Positions 10,953-23,600 of a stretch of DNA of 64,000 nt are shown here, piece after piece (the stretch's first letter is position 1; every line of letters begins with the position of its first letter). The notes beneath the pieces are model-generated. The model worked only from the letters and a program-made list of their open reading frames with translations, did not search any database and had not been told where the DNA came from. The stretch comes from Asterias amurensis (taxonomy: Eukaryota; Echinodermata; Asteroidea; Forcipulatida; Asteriidae), in NCBI RefSeq assembly GCF_032118995.1, contig NC_092668.1:4381501-4445500 (forward strand), read 5' to 3'. The position numbers and the translations under genes were made by a program.

Positions 10953-12373
10953 AAGTTAGGTTTACAGGTATTAACGCCGCGTCATCTAAAATCAATATAT
11001 TGCTACTTGAGAGTTCTGATTCTTGTCTATTTGATGGAACAAATAAAGGCAAGATTAGCGGGAAATGCTTTGCTAGGTCTGAATGGAGCATTACAATTTC
11101 TTTATTTGTAGGGAACGCTCTTTCCGCCATAGCTTAAGATAGTAATGAAGAGCACAGCTCATAGGTGTACAATATTTTTATCCAAAAGAAAAGCTTTTTC
11201 TAAAGAATTTAAAAATCTTATTGATGAAAAGTTCTCTTTTTTGTTATTAGTTGCAAAAGCATATTTTATACAGTGTTCTGATTTGTTGTGTCTATAAGAC
11301 TTCTTGATAGCATAATAAAATGTCAGTATGACGCTTTCTGAGAGCTTGTGATGTTTTTAGTTGGTCAAGTTAACCAGCTCTCTTTAATTGAGACCCTCTT
11401 TGGGAAAAACTTATTGGCATACTATAATGCGGAACAGCTACAGAAAGGGAACAAAATGATCGAGGCCACTGGAATAAACTTTGGGAAAGGACAAATAACT
11501 TTCTTAGAACACTACTATCATTTTTGGAAAATCAAATTTGAATTTTTTCTGGTTTTGCCAAAGTCACAAATTACACTTAATCCCTCAAAACAAAAAATCA
11601 ATTTGGGTTAAATATAAATTATATATTTTTCAGAATCTAACGTTATGTGCAAATATTACTACCTTTTGTTGTCTTGTGTTTCTCCATTAGAATGAATGTG
11701 GCCATTGATCACAAAAATTGGGAAAAAAACAAAAAAAACTTTAATTTTATTTTGCAGTACATGTATTTGTAGCATACATAGAATTTTATTTTTCATCATG
11801 TATTACTGTTTTCTTTCAGCTGGCACCTTTTTTTTGTTTTAGGAAAGGTTTGATTTTTGATGTTTTTGATATTTTTTGCTTAAGAAGTGGAAGAGGGAAT
11901 AGGAAATCCATGTTATACGGGGGGGGAAAAAAACTCAGTTATTTTGTGACTTTTGTTGAGACAGTATTTTTTCTTTTTGTTAAACTGTCATTAGCAACTC
12001 AAAATGCCTATGGTATATTCAACAGCCATCAAAGAATATTCACAAAAATAAGTAAAACCCTGCGTGAAACAGGATGTTCATCTACAGTTTTTGTTCAATA
12101 TATCCAAATGCCTTTTTAAGTGTCTGTGTGATCCCCTAGAATTTAAGAATTATTCATCTTCTTTAAAAGGACAATTTGAAAAATGTAGGCCAGACCTACT
12201 GATATTTGCAATGCAAAGAGATATAGCATGAAACATTACTTTTTATTTGTTTATATGTATGTACATGTGTGGTTAAAACATATGGTTTGTTTACCTGGCA
12301 TTGACAAATTGTCCTCAAAGTTTTGGCAGACTTATAAATGTACATAGAAATATATTTAAACAAAATTATACCA

Positions 12374-12526
12374 GTAAAGCCTGGTTTAAACTTCCTGCAA
12401 ATGCGAATCCGACACAAATTTTGATGTCACAATTGAGCTGTTCAACTCCTGCGCAACATTCGCTGCGAAAACAGCCCTGTGGCATCAAAATTTGGTTAGT
12501 AATCGCAGTAAGTATGATCAGGGCTG
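12374..12526. repeat. Family H fold-back element (copy H2)
   Basis: Left AGTAAAGCCTGGTTTAAACTT and right AGTATGATCAGGGCT are imperfect inverted repeats related to H1; the core has CAAATGCGAA and GCGAAAACAG segments like H1. Confidence 0.55.
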
Positions 12527-14151
12527 TATAATGTATTGAAAAAAAGGTTGGTTATGTATGATATAATTGATGATGATTGAATTTGAGCACCTGTTCGAAT
12601 GGCTGTGGAGATGAATTTTTCATGAGTGAAACGAAATCATAGTTTACTAGCAATAGGGCTAGAACAACACTCGACCTGCCACAATAGACACAATCAGCGT
12701 CTGGAGTTGGGTGCAGTGGGTATACAATGTTAACAAAGCTGGCAAGCAATCGGTGTACAAAGGTGGGACACAGTCGTGTTTTTCTGTGCATGTTCCGCTC
12801 GCTTGGTATGTGTACATTGTTAACGCACTTCAAGTCACTTGACTCGGACGCCGGTTCTGTGTAGTACAGCATTCTCACTTGTCAGTGGTCCGCTCACCAA
12901 AATGGCAGTTAAAACAACTTGAACCCTGCATTAGACGCTCACACACAATTGACTCAGTTAAGAACCAATTGGAACACAGCAATGTTTTGCACCTCACAAG
13001 TTGCTGTCACGCCCGACAGGTACAGAAACAGAAATGGAGAAAAAACCTTCAGTGAAATTGTTAATGTTTTTTTACATACATTTCAAGGTGAGCATCAAAA
13101 GTCACTAAAAAATAATGTTTGATCAAAATTAAAGGCCCCAAGCAAATTTTTTAATGTTGCCTTTAATATTTATAAATCATAACTTAAACTAGAAGTAAAA
13201 TTTGTAAATAGCTTTGTATATTTTCCTTTATCTTGATACGCAGAGTGGGTAAAAGACACCGGTGAAGTTTTGTTTTCTCTGAGTAATTTATGTCTTTATA
13301 GAAAGTGGGTAATGAGAACGATGTAGGTATTTGGTGTCAAATTATTTCATCTTTTATATATTAATATTGTTATAGAACTTAAATAGCATGTTATGTTGTA
13401 ATATTGACAGTTGCAGCATTCGGGGTGTGATGTATTTAGTATGGCGCTTTCTCATAGTGAAATAGCAGATAAATCTGCTGCTATGGGAGTCCAGGTACCA
13501 CCTTCAAATGTTATCAAAAAGATACCGATTTCCAGTTTGGAATTTTCTTTTGATGGGATGTGGAAGTTTGTTGCTAGATTGCAATAAATGCACCCATAGG
13601 TTGGACATGCCTCAATTTTCTCTTCAAAACAAAACAATTTGTTAAATTTTTGACTTAAAATATCCCAAGTCAAACATTTGTTGTAACTGGGTTTTTGTTC
13701 AATGTAACTCTTTCAAAAGACTACCAATTCTCCAATAATTATTATAATGTACAACATGCTGGTTTCTATGTTTGTGTTCTTGTACAAATATAAATAAACT
13801 AAACTGTTAAACAATAGTGTACGCCGTTCTCTTGTTATGTTATTTAAATTTGTTTGTTTCTTTGTTAAGATGATCTTCCTGTCAAGGGAACTCGGCAAAC
13901 CAACACATTATGTTTCAGTAACTAGATGACATTATAAGACCCCTCTTGCTTGTTCTGTGTTCTGGCCTCGGGAAATAGGTCGCTCTTCTGATCACTCAAA
14001 GTCCCTCGTGGGAATAGACGTATACTAGTTACCTCTTTGCCAGTCAATATGTGTATAATACTTATAATTCTAGTGGTAACTTTGTTGAACCACCCACAAC
14101 CTTGTGACTGCAAGTCCTGCATGCATAGCCCTCCCTTATGGCACACAGTAC

Positions 14152-14535
14152 TTGAAGGCAGTGGACACTATTGGTAATTACTCAAAATAATTATTAGCAT
14201 AAAACCTTTCTTGGTGACGAGTAATGGGGAGAGGTTGATGGTATAAATATTGTGAGAAACGGCTCACTCTGAGGTGCCATAGTTTACTGGAAAGAAGTAA
14301 TTTTCCACGAATTTGATTTTGAGACCTCAGATTTAGAACTTGAGGTCTCGAAATCAACCATCTAAACGCACACAACTTTGTGTGACAAGCGTGTTTTTTC
14401 TTTCATCATTATCTGGCAACTTCGATGACCGATTGAGCTCAAGTTTCACAGGTTTGTTATTTTATGTACATGATGAGATACACCAAGTGAGAAGACTGGT
14501 CTTTGACAAGTACCTATAGTGTCCACTGCCTTTAA
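14152..14535. repeat. Family A TTAA element (copy A3)
   Basis: GAAGGCAGTGGACACTATTG at the left and ATAGTGTCCACTGCCTTTAA at the right, with the internal TGAGACCTCA...TGAGGTCTCG hairpin at 14318-14356. Confidence 0.85.
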
Positions 14536-15389
14536 TTGTCAAAATCGAAAATTTTGGTTTCAACTTCAAAAGCATACTGTGTGTATAAACAATAACATGA
14601 CCTATTTCGGCCTCTTTTTACACATTTATCCCATTTTCATATTACCAGCTGGTAGAACATAATATCATAAAGAGAAGGGGCTTTTTCATTGTGTTTTGCA
14701 AATTTTACTTCCAGGGAAGAGGTGTTTTTTCAAAATATAGAACTGGTTTACTTTTCAACGAAGCGCCCTCTCGTGTTTGAAAAAAAAATCATTTAGTTCA
14801 ATAATAGTCTGGCAGCGGAATTGCAGTGTTACAATAAAACACCTAGGTTTGTCAATATTGCGTCGGTAGCCAGTCTATTAATTTTAATGATCGGTTGGTT
14901 GGTTTTGAATGAAAGAGGTCGGCGGGGTGAGTTAGGTGGTTTGAAACATTAGAAAGTAAGCAGACACGTTTGCAGAAAAGATCAATTTCTCAACCTGGAC
15001 AAGCTGGATGTTTTGAGGGTAGGTTGTTATAAGAAATGTTAGGTTTGTGTGATTGAAATGACGAGAAATCTGGAATGATTGTGTGTTGGGGGTGATCAGA
15101 TTGGTGCTCACGCACGCAAGCAGAAAAATGTTAGAATTTGATTTTGGAGTCTTGACATTCAGACATTACATTTTATTTATCATCAGAACTCAGACAGCAT
15201 GCAGGGATAGTGAGTTTTCCCCACAAATATTGACCGTGGGCAAATGGTTGGTGCATGTGTGGATCATGGATTAGGCAGTTTCATCAAGTTGATTTTACGT
15301 GTACCAAAACACACACACACACAGCCCCGAAAAAAAAGAACGAAATATATTAAATCATAACTCACATTTTGTACAACTCACAACTATGA

Positions 15390-15700
15390 GACTTGACAGC
15401 AGGCAGGAGCATTCTCTCCCCGTGCTTACATTTTAAAAATATTCGAAATCGGATGAATAGTTTCGGAGATATTGTAAAAAAAAGAGAGCAACGACAAAAA
15501 AACAGAAGCTTGGCCTGGCGTGCAGCGCCCATTCGTTTGTGCATGACGTCAACTTTGAACCCCGTGGACAACAGATTTCGGAAATCTTCGGAAAGCGCCG
15601 AAGAAGCCCGAAGACGGTTTTTTGCGATGCGGGAGCACATGTTTACACAAAATGAGATAACGATTACATCATCGTGTAGCCGATAAAATTCCGCACATCG
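15390..15700. promoter_or_regulatory. CpG-richer block with CRE-like site (possible promoter)
   Basis: This block has many more CpGs than its AT-rich surroundings and includes TGACGTCA (15544-15551), the canonical CREB/ATF site. Open frames run on both strands but resemble nothing I know. It may be a distal promoter or noncoding first exon of the gene starting at 20603, or simply a decayed repeat. Confidence 0.25.
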
Positions 15701-17052
15701 TACAGCTAGTCGCATAGCTTTTACCATAAAAACCTATTTTTGTCGGCGTTTTCCATTTTTTGAATCAAGATTTCTTCCAGAGACAATCATCAAAATTGAA
15801 TGCGACTTTGTCAGTGCTAATTCCCATACTTTTAAGTTTAACTTGTGAAAATTTGGTGTAATTTGATTATGTTTTCTCCTCCCGCAGAAAGGTTTTGTTA
15901 GACCATTTCATGCAAAGTTGTCCTAAATACGCACGATTGTACATGTACGCGTACTCGTACATCTTCGTGTTTCCGTGATGTGCCACCACAAGAGGGCGTG
16001 TGTTACAATAAGTTTGATAGGCCGGGGCTCTAATAATAGAAAGCTGGAAAGCTGCCCGATCTTGTTTCTTTGATAATTTCTACGTTCTGAATTGATAATA
16101 ACAGACTGCTCATCTTGAGTCAAAAGAAACTAGTATTGTTATATACTTTTAAAGGCCTATACTAATTGAAACGAAAGTTGAACAAAAAAATTGATTGTAT
16201 AATTATAGCCATTGGTTTTTAGACATTGTCTTTGTAAATATAACAAAAATAATCGATGTATACCAATGCCTTCATCCTCAAGTTTTTTAAAGATTGTTCT
16301 AAATTTTTACTGTGTTAATGCTACAATTTTAAATCAAAGGATCAACTGATCTTAAATTAAAGGAAACACCAGTCATAAACTCTTTAATTTTATTCCATTC
16401 TGGTTAATTTAATAATGCTATTTGTTGACATAATTAATAAAGAATATTCACACAAACACCTGCAAAACTTAACACATATTTAATTTTTATAGTTAACAAT
16501 TTCCCCAACGATGCCGCTCCTCAGTTTGATTCACAAAATATCACTTTTTGCCGTTCATAAAAAATCATACTAGCGCCTCAAAGCACAGTTTGTAAGAGAT
16601 AGAGGGCGCTCGCCTAGTGTGCGCCCTCTATTGCCATAGGCTGTGCACTAAACTTGGCCGTGGCCGATATGAAGAAAAACATAAGAATTGAACTTGAACA
16701 CGGGTACGTTTTTTTCACGATCCACGCTCATTAAAAACGGTATATCTCTGCAACCAAACATCCGATTTCAAAATTTTAAATTGATTTTTACTTCTAAGAA
16801 TACACCTTAACAGACCACATCTTGTCAGAGAAAAAATCACCTGCATTAAATTTGACTGAAACTGCCTATATGGATGTGATTGTTTGCCATACACTACTAT
16901 TAGTATTACTATCTCCTAGCCCCATAAAAAAATAGGGCGAATCTGTTTTTGTGTCCTTCCTTGCCCGGCTGGCCCGGACCATCATGTCCAGTGCCATTCT
17001 TTCTTTCATTCGGACAATCCTTTTTCGTGCCTGAAATTGCTGAAATTTTGGA

Positions 17053-17165
17053 TGTCAGACAACTCGTCTGTCGGACAACTCGACCGTTTGGACAACTTGA
17101 CGGTTGAGACAGCTCGATCGTTCAGACAACTCAACGATGGCGACAAGGCGACAGTTGAACGGTCT
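17053..17165. repeat. Degenerate ~17-bp tandem repeat (GACAACTCGACCGTT)
   Basis: Successive units begin GACAACTCG, GACAACTCGACCGTTTG, GACAACTTGACGGTTGA, GACAGCTCGATCGTTCA, GACAACTCAACGATGG. Confidence 0.7.
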
Positions 17166-17212
17166 ACCTCAGTTACTGACATTCGTCTAACCATACTTGC
17201 TTACCCTCCACC

Positions 17213-17278
17213 CTAACTACGGCCTAACCCTAACCATAACCCTAACCTTAACCCCAAGTTCTAACCCTAACCCTAAAC
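17213..17278. repeat. Interstitial telomere-like (CCCTAA) tract
   Basis: Several CCTAACCCTAACC runs with decayed spacers; complement of TTAGGG, the usual animal telomere unit. It lies directly beside the 17-bp degenerate repeat. Confidence 0.8.
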
Positions 17279-18014
17279 TTACACCGTTTGAAGATAATGG
17301 TAGTACGTAGAAGGCTTAGTAAAACACTGACAATGTCACAAAAATACGTTTCACATGCTATTAATTTTTCGTCTCACTTGTTGTGACTAGTTGTGACTCG
17401 TTTTACTTAGTTTCTCCAAAACCAGTACCTCAGCAAGTATTATTTTAAGGGCAAGCTTTCTACCATCAGTATTTTCAAATTGGCTAACTTTCATGTCAAT
17501 CTGTGGACATTGTGTTTTGTGTGTCCTGCTTATAAAAGTACCCAAACCCTTTGAGCAGATGGCTTTCAGACATTATATCTGTTAAGTATAAAAGAAGCAG
17601 GATACCATTACCAGTCTCACATTGTACTATTGTGACTATGGTAGATCAACCTTAAATTCAAGTAAGCATAATTTTGTTGTGCTTAACTGCTTTTTGTGCT
17701 TTTAAGCAGCGCCATGAAATTGAAACCCACTGTCAATGTATAGCATTTCCAGTACTGTTAAAGTGTACATACATTACACACTGTCACAGGCCTTTAAGTA
17801 AACACAACCGTTTTATTTGTATGCTAAATATTTAAAGGCTTGATCTTTTACATTACAATCAACTTTAATTCCTTTATCAGTGGGCTATAAAGATAAAGGC
17901 ATTAACAGGGAGCTGCTTTGTGTGCTAAACAGTAGTCTTTAAACCCAGTAGTCTCACTAATCTACTTTAAAGTCTGTCTGCTTTGATAAATTCTCACAAT
18001 TTCTTACATTCCCT

Positions 18015-18394
18015 TTAAAGGCACTGTACACGCTTAGTAATTGTCAAAGACCAGTGTTCTCACTTGGTGTATCCCATCATAAGCATAAAATAACAAGCGT
18101 GTGAAATTTTGGCTCAACTGGTCATCAAAGTTAAGTGAGAAAATGAAAAAACTCCCTTGAAAAAACTCCCTTGTTGGACGAATTTGTGTGCTTTCAGATA
18201 TGAATAAAAGACTTCTACTCTAGCTAGAAGTCTTTTATTATTTGAGTGAGAAATAACCTCTTTCTCCAAAACTACGTTACTTCAGAGGGAGTCGTTTCCC
18301 CACAATGTTTTATCAGCTCTCCAATGCTCATTACCAAGTCAGTTTTTGAATTAAGTTGTTTTGAGTAATTACCAAACGTGTACTTTCCCTTTAA
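18015..18394. repeat. Family A element (copy A4), variant hairpin
   Basis: TTAAAGGCACTGTACACGCT at left and ACGTGTACTTTCCCTTTAA at right. At the place where other copies have the GAGACCTCA hairpin, this one has a different hairpin with perfect 14-bp arms (18203-18216 and 18226-18239). Confidence 0.8.
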
Positions 18395-18907
18395 AAAGCT
18401 ACATTGTACAATGTAATGTAGGAACAAAACTTGATTTGGTGTCACAGCCATTCTGTCCTTTTTTTAACCCTATTTCTTTTGTAGGACACAAAACACAATG
18501 CCATAGATTTACATTAAAACTTACACAGTTTGAAGATTGTGATGGTAGAAAGCTTCCCATTAAATAGAACTTTCTGAGGTGCTGTAGTTTTTAGGAAATG
18601 AGTAAAACATCACAAAAATAATTGTTACCTTACAAAAAGTACCCCAATCCTTTAAAAAAATTATTTAAAAAGCAGTATTTGGATTGTTATGCCTGCGTTC
18701 CGCTATAACAGTGGTCTGCTGGTTGCGGTTTTAAAAGCACACAAGGTCCACTCAAAATGCATTAGTCTGACTGGCTAGTTCAGTGTTAAAAAGCAGATCT
18801 CTTTTTTATATGAAATACCATTCCTTTTGGTATCAAAAAGTCAAGTGAGATAAATCTTCTCTGGTGCTTTTTAATAAATAAAAACAATTTAGGTTCACTG
18901 AAGATTA

Positions 18908-19216
18908 TTGAAAAACTTCTTGACATACTATAATGCCGAACATCTACAGAAAGGGAACAAAGTTACCGAGGCAACTAGGGTAAATTGGTCAGCAGTAGGT
19001 CATAAGGAGGTCAGCAGGGACCAATTTTTTTTATTCTGATGGGAAAGGACAAAATAACTTTCTTAGAACACCAAACCATTTTTGGGAAGTCCAATTTGAA
19101 GTTCTTGGTTTTGCCAAAGTCACAAACAACACACGATCCCTCCCAAAAAATAAATCAATTCGGGTTAGATATAAATTATATATTTTACAGAATCTAACGT
19201 TATGTGCAAATATTAG
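18908..19216 (+). repeat. Duplicated fragment of the TM9SF3 3'UTR
   Basis: Closely matches 11402-11660 in the same orientation, from GAAAAACTT..GACATACTATAATG through AATCTAACGTTATGTGCAAA, with an extra ~45 bp near 18978-19025. Confidence 0.75.
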
Positions 19217-19430
19217 AGCCCCTGCTACATCAGAAATAAATATATGTTCACTGAAGATTATTGAAGATTTTGCCATCCTAACCTCAACCTTTCTCAACTT
19301 AAATCCACCTTGAAAATTATTCCACACAACAGTGTTCTTACTCACATGCCTTCTACAATTTCAGGATTTCATATTTTGCTTGTTGCATTTTTTTTCAAGC
19401 ATTTCCTTGCTGTAGCTTTTCTACATGTAG

Positions 19431-19820
19431 TTAAAGGAACACGTTGCCTTGGATCGGACGAGTTGGTCAAAACAAAAGCGTTTGTAACCGTTTTTTATAA
19501 AATGCATATGGTTGGAAAGATGTTTTAAAAGTAGAATACAATGATCCACACAAGTTTGCCTCGAAATTGCGTGGTTTTCCTTCTACTGTGCGAACTAACA
19601 TGGTCGGTCATTTATGGGAGTCAAAATTTTGACCCCCATAAATGGCCGACGTGTTAGTCGACAAGGTAAAAGGAAAACCACGCAGTTTCGAGGCATGTTT
19701 GTGTGGATCATTGTATTCTACTTTTACAACATCTTTCTACCCATATGCATTTTATAAAAAACGGTTACAAACGCTTTTCAAAGACCAACTCGACCGATCC
19801 AAGGCAACGTGTTCCTTTAA
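19431..19820. repeat. Family B palindromic TTAA element (copy B2)
   Basis: TTAAAGGAACACGTTGCCTT to AAGGCAACGTGTTCCTTTAA; near-perfect reverse complement over the full 390 bp. Confidence 0.9.
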
Positions 19821-20547
19821 CATGTTTTATTGATTTGACTGAGTGGGAGGCTCAGGTAAACCATGGATTTTCTCTTGCCCCTTGTGCCCCCTGTTTTATG
19901 AACACTGCTGTTTTGGAAGGGAAGTAAAAAAGTTATTGATTAGGCCATAGAGCAACTAGCTCTATGCTACCTGCCGTTGTTACATAATCAGCTTGTCGGT
20001 GTCTTTTATTGATTATTGGATTCGTAGAGTGGCTGTCTGACTGCGTAATTTTGTTTAAATTGTTTAATTCACATATTGTGTACAAAAGAGAGCGCCTAAA
20101 AATTTCTGTGGTAATTTTACAGAGGGCTGCAGTTGTGAGACTTTTCTGTATCTACTACTACTACTCTCAGCAATACACAGTGTGTCTATACACCCAGCTT
20201 GACCCCTTTATTCCAAATCATTTCATCATTTCAACACTACCAATAAGTAGGTCAGAATTAATTTTCACCCTTTTGTTTGTCTGTCTTTTATAGTTGATAG
20301 AAATATGAATGTGCGAAGCGTGATCTGGCACTGTAGTAAGGTATAGAGCACTTAAGAAGGGCTAGGATACTGTGTATGCACAGCCAGCATTTGTTTGTTT
20401 AGGTCCAGAATGGGTTTAGACGAGTGTCAATATATTAACGGAAACTAATGATTTCATGGTAGTTGGCCATGAAGCTGTACATTTGATATATCAAGCGACG
20501 CCTTTCAGTTATTTTGGTTCAATTTTTTTCAAATTTCTTTTTTGTAG

Positions 20548-20602
20548 GTGTGTCAGGATGAGGTAACCGTAGCAACTGGAAACTGCTGATACTACCATCG
20601 CC
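20548..20602 (+). promoter_or_regulatory. 5' leader exon with minimal upstream ORF
   Basis: TTTTGTAG at 20540-20547 is a good splice acceptor, so a spliced noncoding exon probably precedes. The leader contains ATG AGG TAA (20558-20566), a two-codon upstream ORF 36 nt before the proposed start at 20603; such uORFs commonly lower translation. If transcription starts elsewhere the uORF may not be in the mRNA. Confidence 0.4.
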
Positions 20603-23600
20603 ATGGCGTTCAGTTCCGTTCTACAGGTAGGTCATATCTAACTGTATGTAACTTGTTTCAGGACATTTGAAAAACCTCTTCAGTTAAAGTCACTGGACAC
20701 TATTGGTAATTGTCAAAGACCAATCTTCTCACTTAGTGTATCTCAACATATGCATAAAATAACAAACCTGTGAAAAATTTGAGCTCAATTGGTCGTCGTA
20801 GTTGCGAGATGATACTGAAAAACAGTAGGGGGATGCTTGATTTCGAGACCTCAAAATCTAATTCTGAGGTCTCGAAATCAAAATTGTTACCAGGTAAGTT
20901 TTTATGCTAACCATTATTTTGAGTAATTACCAATAGTGTCCACTGCCTTTAAAGCTACCAGCACAAGATCAAAAGGAATTATTTAACAGGACTGCAAATT
21001 CTGGTCCAGTAACACATTTTGAGCTACAAGCCCTCTGCAGTCTTGTGGTACTTCGCGCAAGATTCAAACCCTGTAGCTTAGTGACTGTGAAGCAGGCATG
21101 GCAAAGAGGGTCTTTTGTGACGCTTGGTGGCAGCAGACTTACCAGGTAAAATCCATTGTTCTCGGTAATGTGCACATGTTCTAAACTACGTAAGCAATGG
21201 AACTTTACCTGGTAACTCTGCTGCCACCTCGCGTTCCAAAGTCTCCCGTTGTTTTTCAATACATACATAACATCAATAGGCAAAAGATAAAGATTGTACA
21301 CTGAAGCCAAGGTCATTGTCATGGTCAACAAAGTTGGCCATATAATCATGATGGTACAGTGCAGGGCTGACAAAACATAAAAATACGCAAGACATAACAC
21401 CGAGAGATTAAGCAAATGAGCAACAAAAATAAATTAAGATCAAAAATAAAAGTTGCAGGTTAGGTTGGTCAGTAGACCCCCAAGATGGCTCGAGACGAGC
21501 ATTCCATATGGAGTAGCTGTACATGTATCACATGAATTCTGATATAACTGTTATTTTGTTTTTATTACTTTTCACAGATGTACCTGGGCTGGGCCAACAG
21601 TCTTCTATGCGAGCATGGCATCCTCATTGATGGTTTACATCAACTCAGGGACGGGACGATATTCTGTCATCTTATTGAGCTCCTTACTGGGACACAACTT
21701 CTCCCACCAGAACAAGTAAGATAAACACACCGTGTAGACCAAACAATAGAATTTCGAACCAGCGTTGTATAAAGATTCACTTTGTGCATTTCAGTTCTCC
21801 CCAGGTTTGTTTTTAAACTGTGGGTCATTCTGGACCCAAATCTTTTGTTGTTTGGCTGAAGGACGTTGATTGAAACAAGGTCTTCCTTGGAAATAATTTC
21901 TGTTTGGTTTTTGTCTTGGTTTTAAGCCCTACTGTGTAATCTGGAACATTCTGTATGGTTTTTAGTATTGGCTGTTATTGTGAAACTATTATTATTATTT
22001 TTTATAATTGCTCTAGTTATTTTTTGTTGTGGCCAAAATTTGTGCGTATTAGCTTGATAGGCTAGTTTGTTCATGGGCATATTTTAATGCATAGTTTGTG
22101 AATGATGAGCAGAGAATGAAATGTTGCGAGTTTTGTTAATTTATGCCAGATTTTGTTAATCTCTTCTTTTTTTTTTTCTTTTTTTTTTTTCAATACTGGG
22201 AGAGGGGAGTTCTAAGTTTACTGTGCTTTAAAGGCAGTGGACGCTATTGGTAATTGTCAAGACTAGCCTTCACAGTTGGTGTATCTACACATATGCATAA
22301 AATAACAAACCTGTGAAAATTTGAGCTCAATCGGTCATCGAACTTGCGAAATAATAATGAAAGAAAAAAAACCATGTCACACGAAGTTGTGTGCGTTTAG
22401 ATGGTTGATTTTGAGACCTCAATTTCTAAACTTGAGGTCTCAAAATCAAATTCGTGAAAAATTACTTCTTTCTCAAAAACTATGGCACTTCAGCAGGAGC
22501 CGTTTCCCCACAGTGTTTTATACCATCAACCTCTCCCCATTACTCGTCACCAAGAAAGGTTTTATGATTAATTATTTTGAGTAATTACCAATAGTGTCCA
22601 CTGCCTTTAAACACACAGTGATCAGTGTATTGGTTAAACCCAATTATGTTTGCTAGAGCATATTACAGAAATGGGTTATTTTTAACAAAGGATGTGTTTA
22701 TTTTTCCTACTTTGTAGTCTGATCTGTCAGCTTCTGATGATGGCTTTGCTCTGGACACAGTACAAGGTGTTCTGGATTTCTTGTCTGGTTTGGGTGTGAA
22801 AGTCAGCGTTTCAGCAAAAGGTAAATTTCATTCTCAGATTTATTAGTAGAAATGTTGGGACGATTAAAGTTCATCGTGTTTCTGTTGTATATTTGTGCTA
22901 AATAGCTCTTTACTGTCAAGAATTGCGCTTGAATTGTATTGTGACTGAGTTGATTTATTGTATATTTTTTATTGTATATTTTGTATTGAATGTTTTTCAT
23001 TGATGGTATGATTAATTGACTGTCGTAGTATACTAATAGGCCTACTTATATTTGAACTGTGATTTATTGATTTCTTTATTGGCTGGCTATTTTATTGACT
23101 GTTATGATGGATTGTGTTATAGATTGCACTTCATTGATCTATTGATTTAGGCCTATATGGTGATTAATTGATTGTTGGATAGTGATTGATTGGTTGACTT
23201 ATTAATTGGTTTACTTATTGGTTGAATGATTGATTGGTACATTTGTGTGTACATGTACTATCAGTGTATTTTGGCCGACTGGTCAAGCACACAGGACTTG
23301 AGCTCTGGTATTTCTGATCACATGTTAACCCTTTTAAGGTGCTGTAGCATGGATCTAGCAATGGTTCTGTTAACATATTATGCGCTTTGAGATGCTGGTT
23401 GATGAGGTGCTACAAAAACACTAGTTATTGTTGTTAGTGAAGTTTTTTAAAGCTGTATTTATCGATTTATTGAATTATGATGAATTGATATTGATTTGTT
23501 GGTTTATTTAATGATCGATTGATTGAATGATTAATTTCTTTAGTTATGTATTTGTCTAGTTGTTTGTTTATTTGTTTGGATATTGATTGGCTAATTTATG

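Larger units (their letters stand above)
10128..13798 (+). other. TM9SF3: TM9SF3 3' untranslated region (proposed)
   Basis: No coding sequence follows the TM9SF3 stop for over 10 kb. AATAAA signals occur at 11314-11319 and 13793-13798, so the transcript may end near either; long 3'UTRs are known for this gene in other animals. A 259-bp part (11402-11660) is duplicated at 18908-19216. A family H element lies at 12374-12526 and a short repeat shared with 50223 and 61698 at 10892-10952. Confidence 0.55.
13799..20547. other. Intergenic region between TM9SF3 and the CH-domain gene
   Basis: No exon of a recognisable protein. It holds family A copies (14152-14535, 18015-18394), a B copy (19431-19820), a (CA)n run near 15308-15322, a CpG-richer block (15390-15700), an AGAGGGCGC inverted pair (16600-16630), a telomere-like tract (17213-17278), a family C remnant (about 17660-17725) and the duplicated TM9SF3 3'UTR piece (18908-19216). 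A noncoding first exon of the downstream gene could lie here. Confidence 0.6.

Noticed and set aside
15362..15727. 121-residue minus and 97-residue plus overlapping frames
   Set aside because: Both are open by composition; no known domain, no splice context, and neither shows similarity I recognise.
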